Translations under genes and position numbers: made by a program
Part shown: positions 9,221 to 16,793 of the stretch, one piece after another
How the letters are laid out: the number at the start of each line of letters is the position of its first letter
Numbering within the stretch: the stretch's first letter is position 1
From: JBEHWX01 sp048498995
GTDB lineage: Bacteria > Bacteroidota > Ignavibacteria > OLB7
NCBI GenBank assembly: GCA_048498995.1
Contig: JBEHWX010000048.1
Span: forward strand, 1 to 42,743
DNA: 42,743 nt
Direction: 5' to 3'
The notes under the pieces: model-generated
Database searches by the model: none
Told to the model about the DNA's origin: nothing
Seen by the model: only the letters and a program-made list of their open reading frames with translations

Positions 9221-9334
9221 CGAACGGATGATCCAACTGCTCTACAACAACGACAAAAAGGCCCGCTGATTCCGGATGGCGGCCGGTTCGAGCGAGTCTC
9301 ATTTTCTTCTGATGTCGGCGTGCGATCAGGGTTT

Positions 9335-9375
9335 TGCGCCAAACATGGACATCGTTATGTCCGCTTTACGGCGCA
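9335..9375. other. Two-part hairpin after the second small-protein gene
   Basis: An outer pair TGCGCC/GGCGCA (9335-9340, 9370-9375) encloses an inner 6-bp stem GGACAT/ATGTCC around CGTT (9347-9362). It starts 18 bp past the stop at 9393. No T-run follows on the minus strand, so termination is uncertain. The rest of the 307-bp gap 9086-9392 holds only the STAND leader and its candidate promoter. Confidence 0.35.
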
Positions 9376-9392
9376 CGGTTCCCGCGAAGCAT

Positions 9393-9665
9393 TCAGCTGT
9401 TGCCGCAGTGGTCGTCGGCGATATACATGAGGAAACGGATCGCGGTGGCGGTGTGGCGGCCGAAGGCGGGGAGCTTGTCGAGCTGGATCAGGGCGATGTC
9501 GAGCTTCGGGCGAATCAGCTCGTAGTCGGCGCAGAGCATCCGCCGTCGGGTAGAGCTGTCGATGGGGGTGAAGGCCTGCTCTATCCCCTCTCCAGGACTG
9601 AACCGTCGATCCAGGATAGTCTGGATCTCCTCGAGCGCGTCGAGCGCTGGCTTGTCAATCGTCAC
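9393..9665 (-). CDS. Small conserved cassette protein, copy 2
   Basis: 90 residues from a GTG at 9665, preceded by GGGAGGAG at seven bases, a strong ribosome-binding site that fixes the start. It is a paralogue of the protein at 1977-2294: LCADY, IRPKLD, ATAIRFLM and DHCG are shared, with 30 of 45 core residues identical. The N-terminal 45 residues differ from copy 1, while the core is kept. There is no signal peptide or membrane segment. It lies between the TPR-LuxR gene (upstream, same strand) and the STAND gene (downstream, same strand). The function is unknown, but the strict conservation beside each regulator makes it a core part of the system. Confidence 0.78.
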   Translation of the reverse strand: MTIDKPALDALEEIQTILDRRFSPGEGIEQAFTPIDSSTRRRMLCADYELIRPKLDIALIQLDKLPAFGRHTATAIRFLMYIADDHCGNS

Positions 9666-9773
9666 GCGAATGCTCCTCCCAATCGATATGGGCGCCCGTT
9701 CCGGTCAGCCGCGTCCCGATCTGCCTTGTGGCGGCGACACGCGCAACTTGATGCCGCCGAGCGATCTTTCCCT

Positions 9774-9791
9774 CACGTACAAACCACGTAT
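9774..9791. promoter_or_regulatory. Paired ACGTA motif, site 2
   Basis: The plus strand reads CACGTACAAACCACGTAT, two ACGTA half-sites 11 bp apart. Read on the minus strand, it agrees with site 1 at 14 of 17 positions of the core TACGTGGTYTSTACGTR. It lies 109-126 bp upstream of the small-protein start at 9665, nearly the same distance as site 1 from its gene. Confidence 0.55.
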
Positions 9792-9816
9792 GCTAGAATG
9801 CCTCAATCGGCGTCTC

Positions 9817-9836
9817 GAGCCCCCTGGGGAGGGCTC
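9817..9836 (-). terminator. Weak hairpin at the end of TPR-LuxR gene, copy 2
   Basis: GAGCCC and GGGCTC form a 6-bp stem around an 8-base loop, touching the stop codon. No T-run follows on the minus strand, so this is a weak candidate, unlike the clear terminator in cassette 1. Confidence 0.3.
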
Positions 9837-11508
9837 AGAGTGAGGAGATCACGTTCCAGACCGTCTCTCCCTGTTGAAGATCCATCCGCTTGCCGATATT
9901 TTCGACATGCTTTTCGACGGTCCTGGGAGAGCAGAATCGGGAGTCGGCGATCTCCTTGGCCGAGTAACGCAGTCTGATGAGCACGCAGATCTCGCGCTGC
10001 GCGCGCGTGAGCTGCTGTATGCAGCGCCGCTTCAGCCGCTCACCGAATCCCGGGTGGATCGTCTCCACATCCTCGGCGATATAGCGCCAGGTGGCATTCT
10101 CGACCAGACTGCCGCGTGCCAGATCCTCGATCTCCGACAGGGCCTTTTGTGCCTTGCCGTTCACCTGCGTCTTCACCTCGCCGATCTGCTTCAGAATCAG
10201 CTCGAGCAGATTATCCTTCTTCACCATCGTGGCGGCGCGCTCGTTCAACTCCGCCTCCTTCTGCAGCATCGCGCGCTTGAGCCTTTCAGCCTCCCGCTCG
10301 GCGGTCTCGACATCGAACCTCCGCTGCATCTCCGCGACCGCGTTCTGCCGCTCCTCGCCGGCGACCTTCTCGCGCAGTGCCGAGTACTGCCTGAAGAACT
10401 CGAGCGCCTGCGCAAAGAGCTTCAATCGCTCGTAGACCTCGGATCGGAGCTTGAGCACCTCGTACAGGAGCTTCAGATCCACAACGGGCTCCTCCCGGCC
10501 CACACGGGTCGATGGCCTGCTGGCCAGCTGATGGGCGTAATCGATCGTCATGCGCGGGTCGCCGTAGGTCTCGGTCTTGAGCTGTATCCGCGTCAGCGCC
10601 ATCAACGCCATCACTCGTATCTGTTCGCTCGCGCCGTTCCCCTTCGTGGAGAGTATCTGCTTGAGAAGACCGACAGCCGTGGAGAACGATCCGGCGCTCT
10701 CGTGCAGCATCGCAAGCGAGAGAAGCGCCTTGGAGAGATTTCCCGAGCTCCCCATCGAACCGAAGACGCCGAGCGCACGATGAACGCTCGCCAGCGCCGC
10801 CCCCTGATCGCCGAGCGCCCCCTCCAGCATCGACCGCGCGGCCAGCGCTGCCGATTCCCCGGAGACATCCTCCGATCGCCGGTACGAGGCAATGGCTCGA
10901 TCGTAGTATTTCATCGCGTCGTCGCCGGCTCCCTGGCGTGAGTGCACTTCGGCGATCGCCATGCAGATATCCCCGCAACTCCGCGGATCCAACGTCTCGT
11001 CGCAGGCGCCGAGGGCGCGAAGGAAGTGATCGAGCGCCAGATGATCGTTGCCGCGGCGGAGCGCGATGCGGCCACGCGCGAACTCGACCGCCGTCCGCAA
11101 CTGCGGGACACCGGACTCCTCGATCCCCTGAAATTCCTCCCACGCCGCCTCCAGCCGGCCGAGCTCGATCTCGAGCTCGCCGAGCAGATAGCCGATCCCC
11201 CATCTCCGCGCGACATGCCGGCGATCGTCCCCGTACAGCGAACGCAACGTCCGCAGATCTGCGACCGCGTCGGCGAGCGCTCCAAGGCGGACGTGCGCCA
11301 GCCCACGCTGAAGAAATCCCTCCTGCAACAGGCGCGCATCGGATCTGATGCGCGCCACATCTATGGCCGCCGCGGCAAGCGCCACGCAGAGGCGCGGATC
11401 GTCGGCGGCGGTTCTGATCGCCTCCACCACGATCTCGACACGCCGCGAGGGACTCGCCTGGCGATCGAGCTCCGCCCTGAACCTCGCCACTTCCTCGACA
11501 TATTCCAT
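9835..11508 (-). CDS. TPR-coiled coil-LuxR-type HTH regulator, copy 2
   Basis: 557 residues from the ATG at 11508, which has CCGGGAG nine bases upstream; the in-frame ATG at 11517 would abut that site and is less likely. TPR-like helical repeats cover about residues 20-360. A coiled coil follows (QRRFDVETAEREAERLKRAM and beyond). A C-terminal LuxR-type HTH ends the protein (QLTRAQREICVLIRLRYSAK, then EIADSRFCSPRTVEKHVENI). The same PGF-x-RL lead-in precedes the HTH in both copies. It is divergent from the metallopeptidase gene. As in copy 1 there is no receiver domain, so the input is probably protein-protein contact through the TPRs. Confidence 0.85.
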   Translation of the reverse strand: MEYVEEVARFRAELDRQASPSRRVEIVVEAIRTAADDPRLCVALAAAAIDVARIRSDARLLQEGFLQRGLAHVRLGALADAVADLRTLRSLYGDDRRHVARRWGIGYLLGELEIELGRLEAAWEEFQGIEESGVPQLRTAVEFARGRIALRRGNDHLALDHFLRALGACDETLDPRSCGDICMAIAEVHSRQGAGDDAMKYYDRAIASYRRSEDVSGESAALAARSMLEGALGDQGAALASVHRALGVFGSMGSSGNLSKALLSLAMLHESAGSFSTAVGLLKQILSTKGNGASEQIRVMALMALTRIQLKTETYGDPRMTIDYAHQLASRPSTRVGREEPVVDLKLLYEVLKLRSEVYERLKLFAQALEFFRQYSALREKVAGEERQNAVAEMQRRFDVETAEREAERLKRAMLQKEAELNERAATMVKKDNLLELILKQIGEVKTQVNGKAQKALSEIEDLARGSLVENATWRYIAEDVETIHPGFGERLKRRCIQQLTRAQREICVLIRLRYSAKEIADSRFCSPRTVEKHVENIGKRMDLQQGETVWNVISSL

Positions 11509-11548
11509 TTCGACCATCTCCCGGAATTACCCGACACAGTGAGCATAC

Positions 11549-11565
11549 ATACGTAGTTGTTACGG
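11549..11565. promoter_or_regulatory. Paired ACGTA-type motif, site 4
   Basis: On the minus strand the sequence reads CCGTAACAACTACGTAT: CGTA half-sites 11 bp apart, the same phase as sites 1 and 2. It lies 41-57 bp upstream of the TPR-LuxR start at 11508 and just upstream of the divergent metallopeptidase. Confidence 0.45.
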
Positions 11566-11592
11566 TGCCGTCCGCGCGACCGACGGAGGAAA

Positions 11593-12669
11593 TTGGGCCA
11601 CGAAGTACGAACGCCGAAAAGCCAATCTCCTTTCACACGTCCTGCGCGGAACACCGGCATCGCGGCACTCGCGGCGATACCGCTCCTCGCGACGACAACC
11701 TTCCATGGAACCATGAGCTGCCCAGAAGGTATCGAAGACGAGGTCACCATCGACGACCTGGCGCCCGGCGCGCACGCTCACATCATCATATGCCAGCCGG
11801 GCGCGCCGAACAGAACGATCGTCACGAGCTCCCCACTGACGGCGATCGGAGAGATCGACGATGCACTGGGCGCGATTTTCGTCACGAGCACCCTCAACCG
11901 CGTCGGATTCGCCCGAGACGTGCTCTGGACCCCGGCGCCTGATCGTACATCCCTACCGCTGCTTCCGACGGCCAACCTTCCGGTCGCGATCCATGTGATA
12001 TCTCAACGACGATCGGATGCCCTGAGAAAAATCGGCACCGACCTCATCCGGCTCAACGCGACGTTCGCCAGCGAGAACACCGGCATGCAGTTCACGGTCG
12101 TCAGCGTCGATTTCGCTCACGGCGGCGACGCGATGCATGCCGCCCTGAACGGGAATTTCTCACAGGAGGCCGACCAGCACGCCAGCTATCTCCTGAGCTC
12201 GATGTTCACGCAGGGGATGATCAACATCTACTACGTGGACAAGGCCGACGAGCGCGGCGACGGCGCGTGGCAGGGATATCTGGACCACGACCTGACCCAT
12301 CCGATCATCGGCATGCCGGTCACTCTCACCGATCCGCTTCTCCTCGCGCACGAAATGGGGCACGCCCTCGGGCTGAGCCACGTGGAAGACGCAACGTCGG
12401 AACACTGCCAGTCGATCAACAGCCAGTCGAACATCATGCACGGGAACAGCATATCCCGCGTGCATTTCAGCGACGGGCAGATTTTCAGGATGAATTTCTC
12501 CTCGGCCTCCGCGCTCATCACCGTCTACAAACTCGACAGACGACATCTCGCGGTCAACGATCCCACCGATGCCCCGGTATTTCCCTGGATCGGCCTCGAT
12601 GTCTGGAACGACGCGAGCGCGAGCGAACGACTATTTCGTGACCTATCGCGACGCAACGCCGCGCGATAA
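11593..12669 (+). CDS. Metzincin-type zinc metallopeptidase
   Basis: About 358 residues if it starts at the TTG at 11593, which has GGAGG close upstream (spacing of only three bases). An ATG at 11713 is the alternative and would remove the signal-like segment TGIAALAAIPLLATTTF. The zinc-binding signature HEMGHALGLSH is complete at nucleotides 12349-12381, and SNIMHG about 20 residues later fits a Met-turn, so the fold is metzincin (matrixin/reprolysin-like). It hydrolyses peptide bonds; the substrate is unknown. It occupies the slot that the caspase-like gene holds in cassette 1, divergent from the TPR-LuxR gene. If the signal segment is real the enzyme leaves the cytoplasm, which would separate it from the STAND protein. 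Confidence 0.75.
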   Translation: MGHEVRTPKSQSPFTRPARNTGIAALAAIPLLATTTFHGTMSCPEGIEDEVTIDDLAPGAHAHIIICQPGAPNRTIVTSSPLTAIGEIDDALGAIFVTSTLNRVGFARDVLWTPAPDRTSLPLLPTANLPVAIHVISQRRSDALRKIGTDLIRLNATFASENTGMQFTVVSVDFAHGGDAMHAALNGNFSQEADQHASYLLSSMFTQGMINIYYVDKADERGDGAWQGYLDHDLTHPIIGMPVTLTDPLLLAHEMGHALGLSHVEDATSEHCQSINSQSNIMHGNSISRVHFSDGQIFRMNFSSASALITVYKLDRRHLAVNDPTDAPVFPWIGLDVWNDASASERLFRDLSRRNAAR

Positions 12670-12722
12670 CCACGTCCTGCAATCCCCCTCCATCAATCAC
12701 ATCATTCTCGACGGAGTCGAAG

Positions 12723-13256
12723 ATGGCAAATGTCGAATGGGACAACGCGAACAACAGAATCGTCGCAACCGCTGATCCGAATCACTCCGGGTATATCCTG
12801 GTATCGTTCACCCAGGGAACGATACCGAGGAAAGTCGAGGTACGCAGCACGAACGCTCCCATGGGGCACGATATCAACGTGGATATCGTGACGTGCAATT
12901 TCGGTTCTCTTCCGAACACGACGACGGCGACCATCGGGCAGATCATTCCGATTCATGTCTGGCCCACGGTGCCGGGCACCGTTCAGACGATCACGATCAA
13001 GCCGTACTACGACGCGTCGCTGTCGACCTGCACCTCCATGGCCGGCCCCGGCTCGATCGGACACACGTTCGATCACTTCGAGACCTCGTTCGCCGAGGCG
13101 ACCTCGAAGTGCGAGGTGAGCCACTGGAATTTCGACATCGGCGGCAGCTACAACTCCATCGGCATCACCGTGGTGATCTCCGACGATGGATTCGGCGGCG
13201 GCGTTCTCATGGCGGCCGAAGCGCCGGACGAGCTGGAGCTGGCCGACATCCTGTGA
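12723..13256 (+). CDS. Beta-rich hypothetical protein
   Basis: 177 residues from the ATG at 12723, with GGAG eight bases upstream, 53 bp downstream of the metallopeptidase on the same strand; the two are probably cotranscribed. I do not recognise a family. The sequence alternates short hydrophobic and polar stretches typical of beta-sandwich proteins (YILVSFTQGTIP, KVEVRST, INVDIVTCNF, IGITVVISDD). There is no signal peptide. Three cysteines are present. It has no counterpart in cassette 1, unless the beta-rich C-terminal region of the caspase-like protein plays the equivalent part. A substrate, partner or inhibitor of the peptidase is possible but unproven. Confidence 0.65.
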   Translation: MANVEWDNANNRIVATADPNHSGYILVSFTQGTIPRKVEVRSTNAPMGHDINVDIVTCNFGSLPNTTTATIGQIIPIHVWPTVPGTVQTITIKPYYDASLSTCTSMAGPGSIGHTFDHFETSFAEATSKCEVSHWNFDIGGSYNSIGITVVISDDGFGGGVLMAAEAPDELELADIL

Positions 13257-13343
13257 AGCCCGAGGAAGCCGACGCCCGGTAGGTGATTCGCCCCCCCTTC
13301 TGGAACCTGGCCCTCTCCAGTTGCCCGGCCCACCTGCGTCAAG

Positions 13344-13369
13344 CGGCGCGGAGCTCGAGATCCGCGCCG
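13344..13369. terminator. Hairpin between convergent genes
   Basis: CGGCGCGGA and TCCGCGCCG form a perfect 9-bp stem around an 8-base loop, between the stops at 13256 (+) and 13409 (-). There is no clear T-run; it may act as a bidirectional terminator. Confidence 0.45.
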
Positions 13370-13408
13370 GTTGATATGCGCACGTGTCGATGTCGGAGCC
13401 GGAGAGCA

Positions 13409-16400
13409 TTATTTCAGTCCCATGCGTCGGTAGCCTTCTCCCATCGGATCCTCGACATCGAGCGCGGAGAGCACCGCGACGTAATTATCGAATGCCCTGC
13501 GCGTGCCGTCGTTCTGCCATCCGTACATCCCGATGCGATACGGCATCGCCTTTTCGTAGAGACGCCGGGCGTTCAGCAGATCGGCGCGGCCGCGCGATCC
13601 GTCATCGGCTACGTCGGCACGCAGCCGGAAATTGCCGGCGAGATTCAGCACCATGTTGATCGTCTCGGGATTTCCCCTGCCGACGGTGCGAACGAGCATT
13701 CTGAGCGCCTCGCAGAGAAGCCGTTCGGATTCATCGTACCGCTTGAGCGCCTTCAGCAGCCCGGCCTGGTTTGCCAGCGCGCGAGCTATCTCGGAATGAT
13801 CGGGTCCGAGCTGCTCCCGATAGACCGAGATGGCGGCCTCGAAGCGCTCCTCGGAGCGCTCGTGCATCCCGGCACGATTCAGAAGCACCGCCAGGTTGCC
13901 GGTCAGCCGGCCGGTCTGCAGGTGACGCGGGCCGTACAGGCTCGTCGTGATCTCCAGCGCCCGCTCCATCAGCCCCAGCGCCTCGAGCATGTCCTGCCCT
14001 CCCATCCCCTCGAGCGCCGTGGCCAGATTGTTCATCGCCGACGCGGTGGTGATGTCGAGCTCGCCGAAGAGCTGCCGGCGGATATCGAGCGCCTCCCGGA
14101 AGAACGCGACGGCGGCAATGCAGGAGTCGCGATTCTGCTCCTTCAGCAGGGCGGCGCCGTAGTTGGTGATCGCCGTGGCATACATCGGGTCCAGCCGGCC
14201 ACGCGCCGCGCGGATCGCGTGCGTCACCTTCTCGAACACATCCTTGGCCGCCACCGCCCCCCGACGCACATATTCGATCTCGCCGAAGATCTGCAGCGCC
14301 GAGAGGGTGATCGGCGCCTGCTCGCCGAATCGCTCCCTGCCGAAGCGGATCGCCTCCTCCAGCGATGAGGCCGCGTCATTGAGCAGCGCGACGTTCTGAC
14401 GTCCGGAGTGACGGGCGACGGAGCCGAGCGTGAGCGTGTTCCGAAGCCGGTCCTGATCCGACAGCGGCGATGGCGCATGCTGCAGGAGCAGACGGGCAAG
14501 ATCTCCCGCCAGTCCCATCCGCCCGCAGTCGACGAGAAATCCGGCGAGCACGGTCGCCTGTCGCGGGGTCCACGCGCCGCTCAGGCTCTCCCCTTCGAGC
14601 ACCGCCGCGCGATAGCGGCTCTCCATCATCTCATGCTCGTGCAGGTCGACCCAGGCCGCGAGCACCCGCGTTCCCCTGTCGGCGCCGATCAGCTCGGCCA
14701 CCATCGGCGGCGCGAGAAGGAGCGCGCGGATCTCCTCCCGGTCGCCGAGGACCTGAAGCTGGGCCAGACGCTCCTCGATCCCCCGCAGCGTGGAATCCCG
14801 AGCGAAGAGCGCGGCGATCGAGCGGCGGATCTCCATTTCGATATCCTCGCGGTCGCGATAGCGCCGCTGGATGGCATCGGCCATGCTCGCGTGCGAGAGG
14901 GAGATTCTTCCACCATCGACCTCGAGATGCCACCAGACGCGGGAGCCGATCCGCGTGGCCACCTCGACCGGCATCATGGCCGCGCGCGCCCATTCCTCCA
15001 CCGTCACGCCACGCAGCGACACGCGGAGCACCGTGAGCGCCCGCGCCGCCAGGTCGCGGCCGAACGTCTCCTCCAGTCGGCCGAGTATCAGATCGTAGAA
15101 TTCGGGAAGATCGCCGGCATCGAGCACTTCCTTGGCCTCATCCTTTCCCTGATCGGAGAGGACGACATCGAACTCCAGGACCTTGAGCCGGAGGAGCAGC
15201 GGGTTGGCGTTGGAGAAATCCTGCGCCAGATGGCTCGCGAAGGAGGGGTCCGCCGAGCCGCCGATCCCGCTCAGGAGCGCGTCGATGATCGCCGAGCGTG
15301 TCCCCTCGTCGAGCGGCGCGATCGGAAGCTCCTCCCAGCCGCGCGCAAGAAGCGCCTCGGACTGATCGAAGTCGGAGGTCGAGGCAACCAGCCGCACCGA
15401 TGACGGCAGGAACTCCGGCAGCCAGCGGAGGTCACGCGAGGGAGCATCGATCCTGTCGAGCGCATCGAGCACGAGCACGAGCCGCTGACCACGTCCCCGC
15501 GCCAGCCAGGTCGGGAACTCCTCGACGATCCGCGCGGGCTCGCTCGGGATCTCGTCCGGCAGGCCATACCGACCGCGAATCTCCTCCATCACGCGCCGGA
15601 AGAGCGCGACGTGATCGTTCCCGCCGGTAATGCTGCCGAACGCATGGGTGATGATAAGCTCCTCGGGGGGCGCCGCGCGGAGGTGACGTGTCCAATGAGC
15701 AAGAAGCGAGCTTTTTCCCGCGCCGCTCGGGCCGGTAACGTGAACCGGAGCGCCCCCCGCGTCGAGGTAGCGATCGAGCGCCGCGGTGTATCCGGGCAGA
15801 GGCACGTAGACCTGGTCGGCAAGCTCGCGGGGGACGTCGTAAATACGGAATCGGGAGCCGCGGTCGTCACCGTCGATATCGGGATAGAACTGGCGCAGCA
15901 CCTCCTGGAGATAATCGAGCACCCACTCGCCGAGCGTCTCCAGGGAGTTGTATGCCTTGCGGATCCTGAACCCGCGCGCGGCCAGCCGATCGCGGAGCAG
16001 ATCGAGACGGACGATCGCCTCGTTGTCCTGCGTGAGCTCGGGATCGAGCTCCATCGCGCGGCTGCGGATGCAGAAGAGCGATCGCTCCCGCATCAGCGGA
16101 TTGGCGGCGATATTCCCGAGCACGTCGACCATCGCGTGCTCCCAGGGATCGCGGGCGCGATCGCGCATCCAGGGATGATCATCGAGAATCGCCTCGGCAC
16201 CGAGCTCCCTCCACTGCGGAAGGCGTCCGTAGCGACGTCCGATCAGGCCGATGATGAAGGGGAAGCGATGGAGAATCAGATCGTTGCAAGCATTGATGTA
16301 GGCGGCGTCGGCATGTTGACCGGGCTCCGGCTCCGCGCCGATTTCCACCTCCTCGAAACGGATCCCCCTGGCCTTGCAGAGCTCCTCGATCCTCGGGAAC

Positions 16401-16573
16401 ACGGTCCGTCGAAGATGCTCGCGCTCTGGGTGGATATCTCGGAACGTGGAGATGATGGAGACGGTGAACTCGCGTCGTGCGGGTCCACCCAATCCTCGGA
16501 CTGGTGGAAGCGACATCGGCGTACACGGTTGAGCGTGGAAGGGGAAACGCTGCGACAATTCCGGTTGATTCAC
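13409..16573 (-). CDS. DUF4062-STAND NTPase-TPR protein, copy 2
   Basis: 1054 residues from a GTG at 16573, with GGGAG eight bases upstream; an ATG at 16516 would still keep every domain. Residues 36-120 are DUF4062/TIR-like (ISTFRDIHPEREHLRRTVFP, then FIIGLIGRRYGRLP). The STAND NTPase has Walker A GPSGAGKS (281-288) and Walker B LVLVLDALDRID (365-376), followed by RLVAST. The C-terminal 450 residues contain kinesin-light-chain-like TPRs (FGELDITTASAMNNLATALE, YGPRHLQTGRLTGNLAVLLN, LGPDHSEIARALANQAGLLK). It is a paralogue of 6170-9085; both share EPEPGQH at the point where typical DUF4062 proteins carry a different acidic motif. It is convergent with the metallopeptidase pair and is presumably the sensor switch of cassette 2. 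Confidence 0.88.
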   Translation of the reverse strand: MNQPELSQRFPFHAQPCTPMSLPPVRGLGGPARREFTVSIISTFRDIHPEREHLRRTVFPRIEELCKARGIRFEEVEIGAEPEPGQHADAAYINACNDLILHRFPFIIGLIGRRYGRLPQWRELGAEAILDDHPWMRDRARDPWEHAMVDVLGNIAANPLMRERSLFCIRSRAMELDPELTQDNEAIVRLDLLRDRLAARGFRIRKAYNSLETLGEWVLDYLQEVLRQFYPDIDGDDRGSRFRIYDVPRELADQVYVPLPGYTAALDRYLDAGGAPVHVTGPSGAGKSSLLAHWTRHLRAAPPEELIITHAFGSITGGNDHVALFRRVMEEIRGRYGLPDEIPSEPARIVEEFPTWLARGRGQRLVLVLDALDRIDAPSRDLRWLPEFLPSSVRLVASTSDFDQSEALLARGWEELPIAPLDEGTRSAIIDALLSGIGGSADPSFASHLAQDFSNANPLLLRLKVLEFDVVLSDQGKDEAKEVLDAGDLPEFYDLILGRLEETFGRDLAARALTVLRVSLRGVTVEEWARAAMMPVEVATRIGSRVWWHLEVDGGRISLSHASMADAIQRRYRDREDIEMEIRRSIAALFARDSTLRGIEERLAQLQVLGDREEIRALLLAPPMVAELIGADRGTRVLAAWVDLHEHEMMESRYRAAVLEGESLSGAWTPRQATVLAGFLVDCGRMGLAGDLARLLLQHAPSPLSDQDRLRNTLTLGSVARHSGRQNVALLNDAASSLEEAIRFGRERFGEQAPITLSALQIFGEIEYVRRGAVAAKDVFEKVTHAIRAARGRLDPMYATAITNYGAALLKEQNRDSCIAAVAFFREALDIRRQLFGELDITTASAMNNLATALEGMGGQDMLEALGLMERALEITTSLYGPRHLQTGRLTGNLAVLLNRAGMHERSEERFEAAISVYREQLGPDHSEIARALANQAGLLKALKRYDESERLLCEALRMLVRTVGRGNPETINMVLNLAGNFRLRADVADDGSRGRADLLNARRLYEKAMPYRIGMYGWQNDGTRRAFDNYVAVLSALDVEDPMGEGYRRMGLK

Positions 16574-16583
16574 TCATCGTACT

Positions 16584-16605
16584 CCCACGGCATCGGCGCC
16601 GTGGG
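16584..16605 (-). other. Hairpin in the leader of STAND gene, copy 2
   Basis: CCCACGGC and GCCGTGGG form an 8-bp stem around a 6-base loop, 11 bp upstream of the GTG at 16573. The ribosome-binding GGGAG overlaps the stem, so the hairpin could limit translation. Confidence 0.4.
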
Positions 16606-16660
16606 TGAGGGCAAGCTCGATATCGAGACCCGTCGCCGGAACGGGGGTGTCGGGGGGACA

Positions 16661-16668
16661 CGAATATA
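16661..16668 (-). promoter_or_regulatory. Candidate -7 box of STAND gene, copy 2
   Basis: The minus strand reads TATATTCG, 88 bp upstream of the GTG, identical to the octamer upstream of STAND copy 1. A weak TTCC lies 19 bp further upstream as a possible -33 element. Confidence 0.4.
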
Positions 16669-16718
16669 GAAGAAAGCGGACTTCGACGGAACGAGGCACG
16701 GAGGATCGGAAAGGTGAA

Positions 16719-16754
16719 CGCCCCATCCGCCTCCGTCGGGAAGCGGATGGGGCG
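16719..16754 (-). terminator. Terminator of the nitrate operon
   Basis: CGCCCCATCCGC and GCGGATGGGGCG form a perfect 12-bp stem around a 12-base loop, 40 bp past the narK stop. On the minus strand TTCACCTTTCC follows, a weak T-rich tail. Confidence 0.65.
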
Positions 16755-16793
16755 CGATAACGAGATCTCGGGAAGCGTGTCGGCGCGCTCATC

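Noticed and set aside
9874..10941. Long plus-strand frame across the second TPR-LuxR gene
   Set aside because: No motif, Leu/Arg-rich composition typical of an antisense frame.
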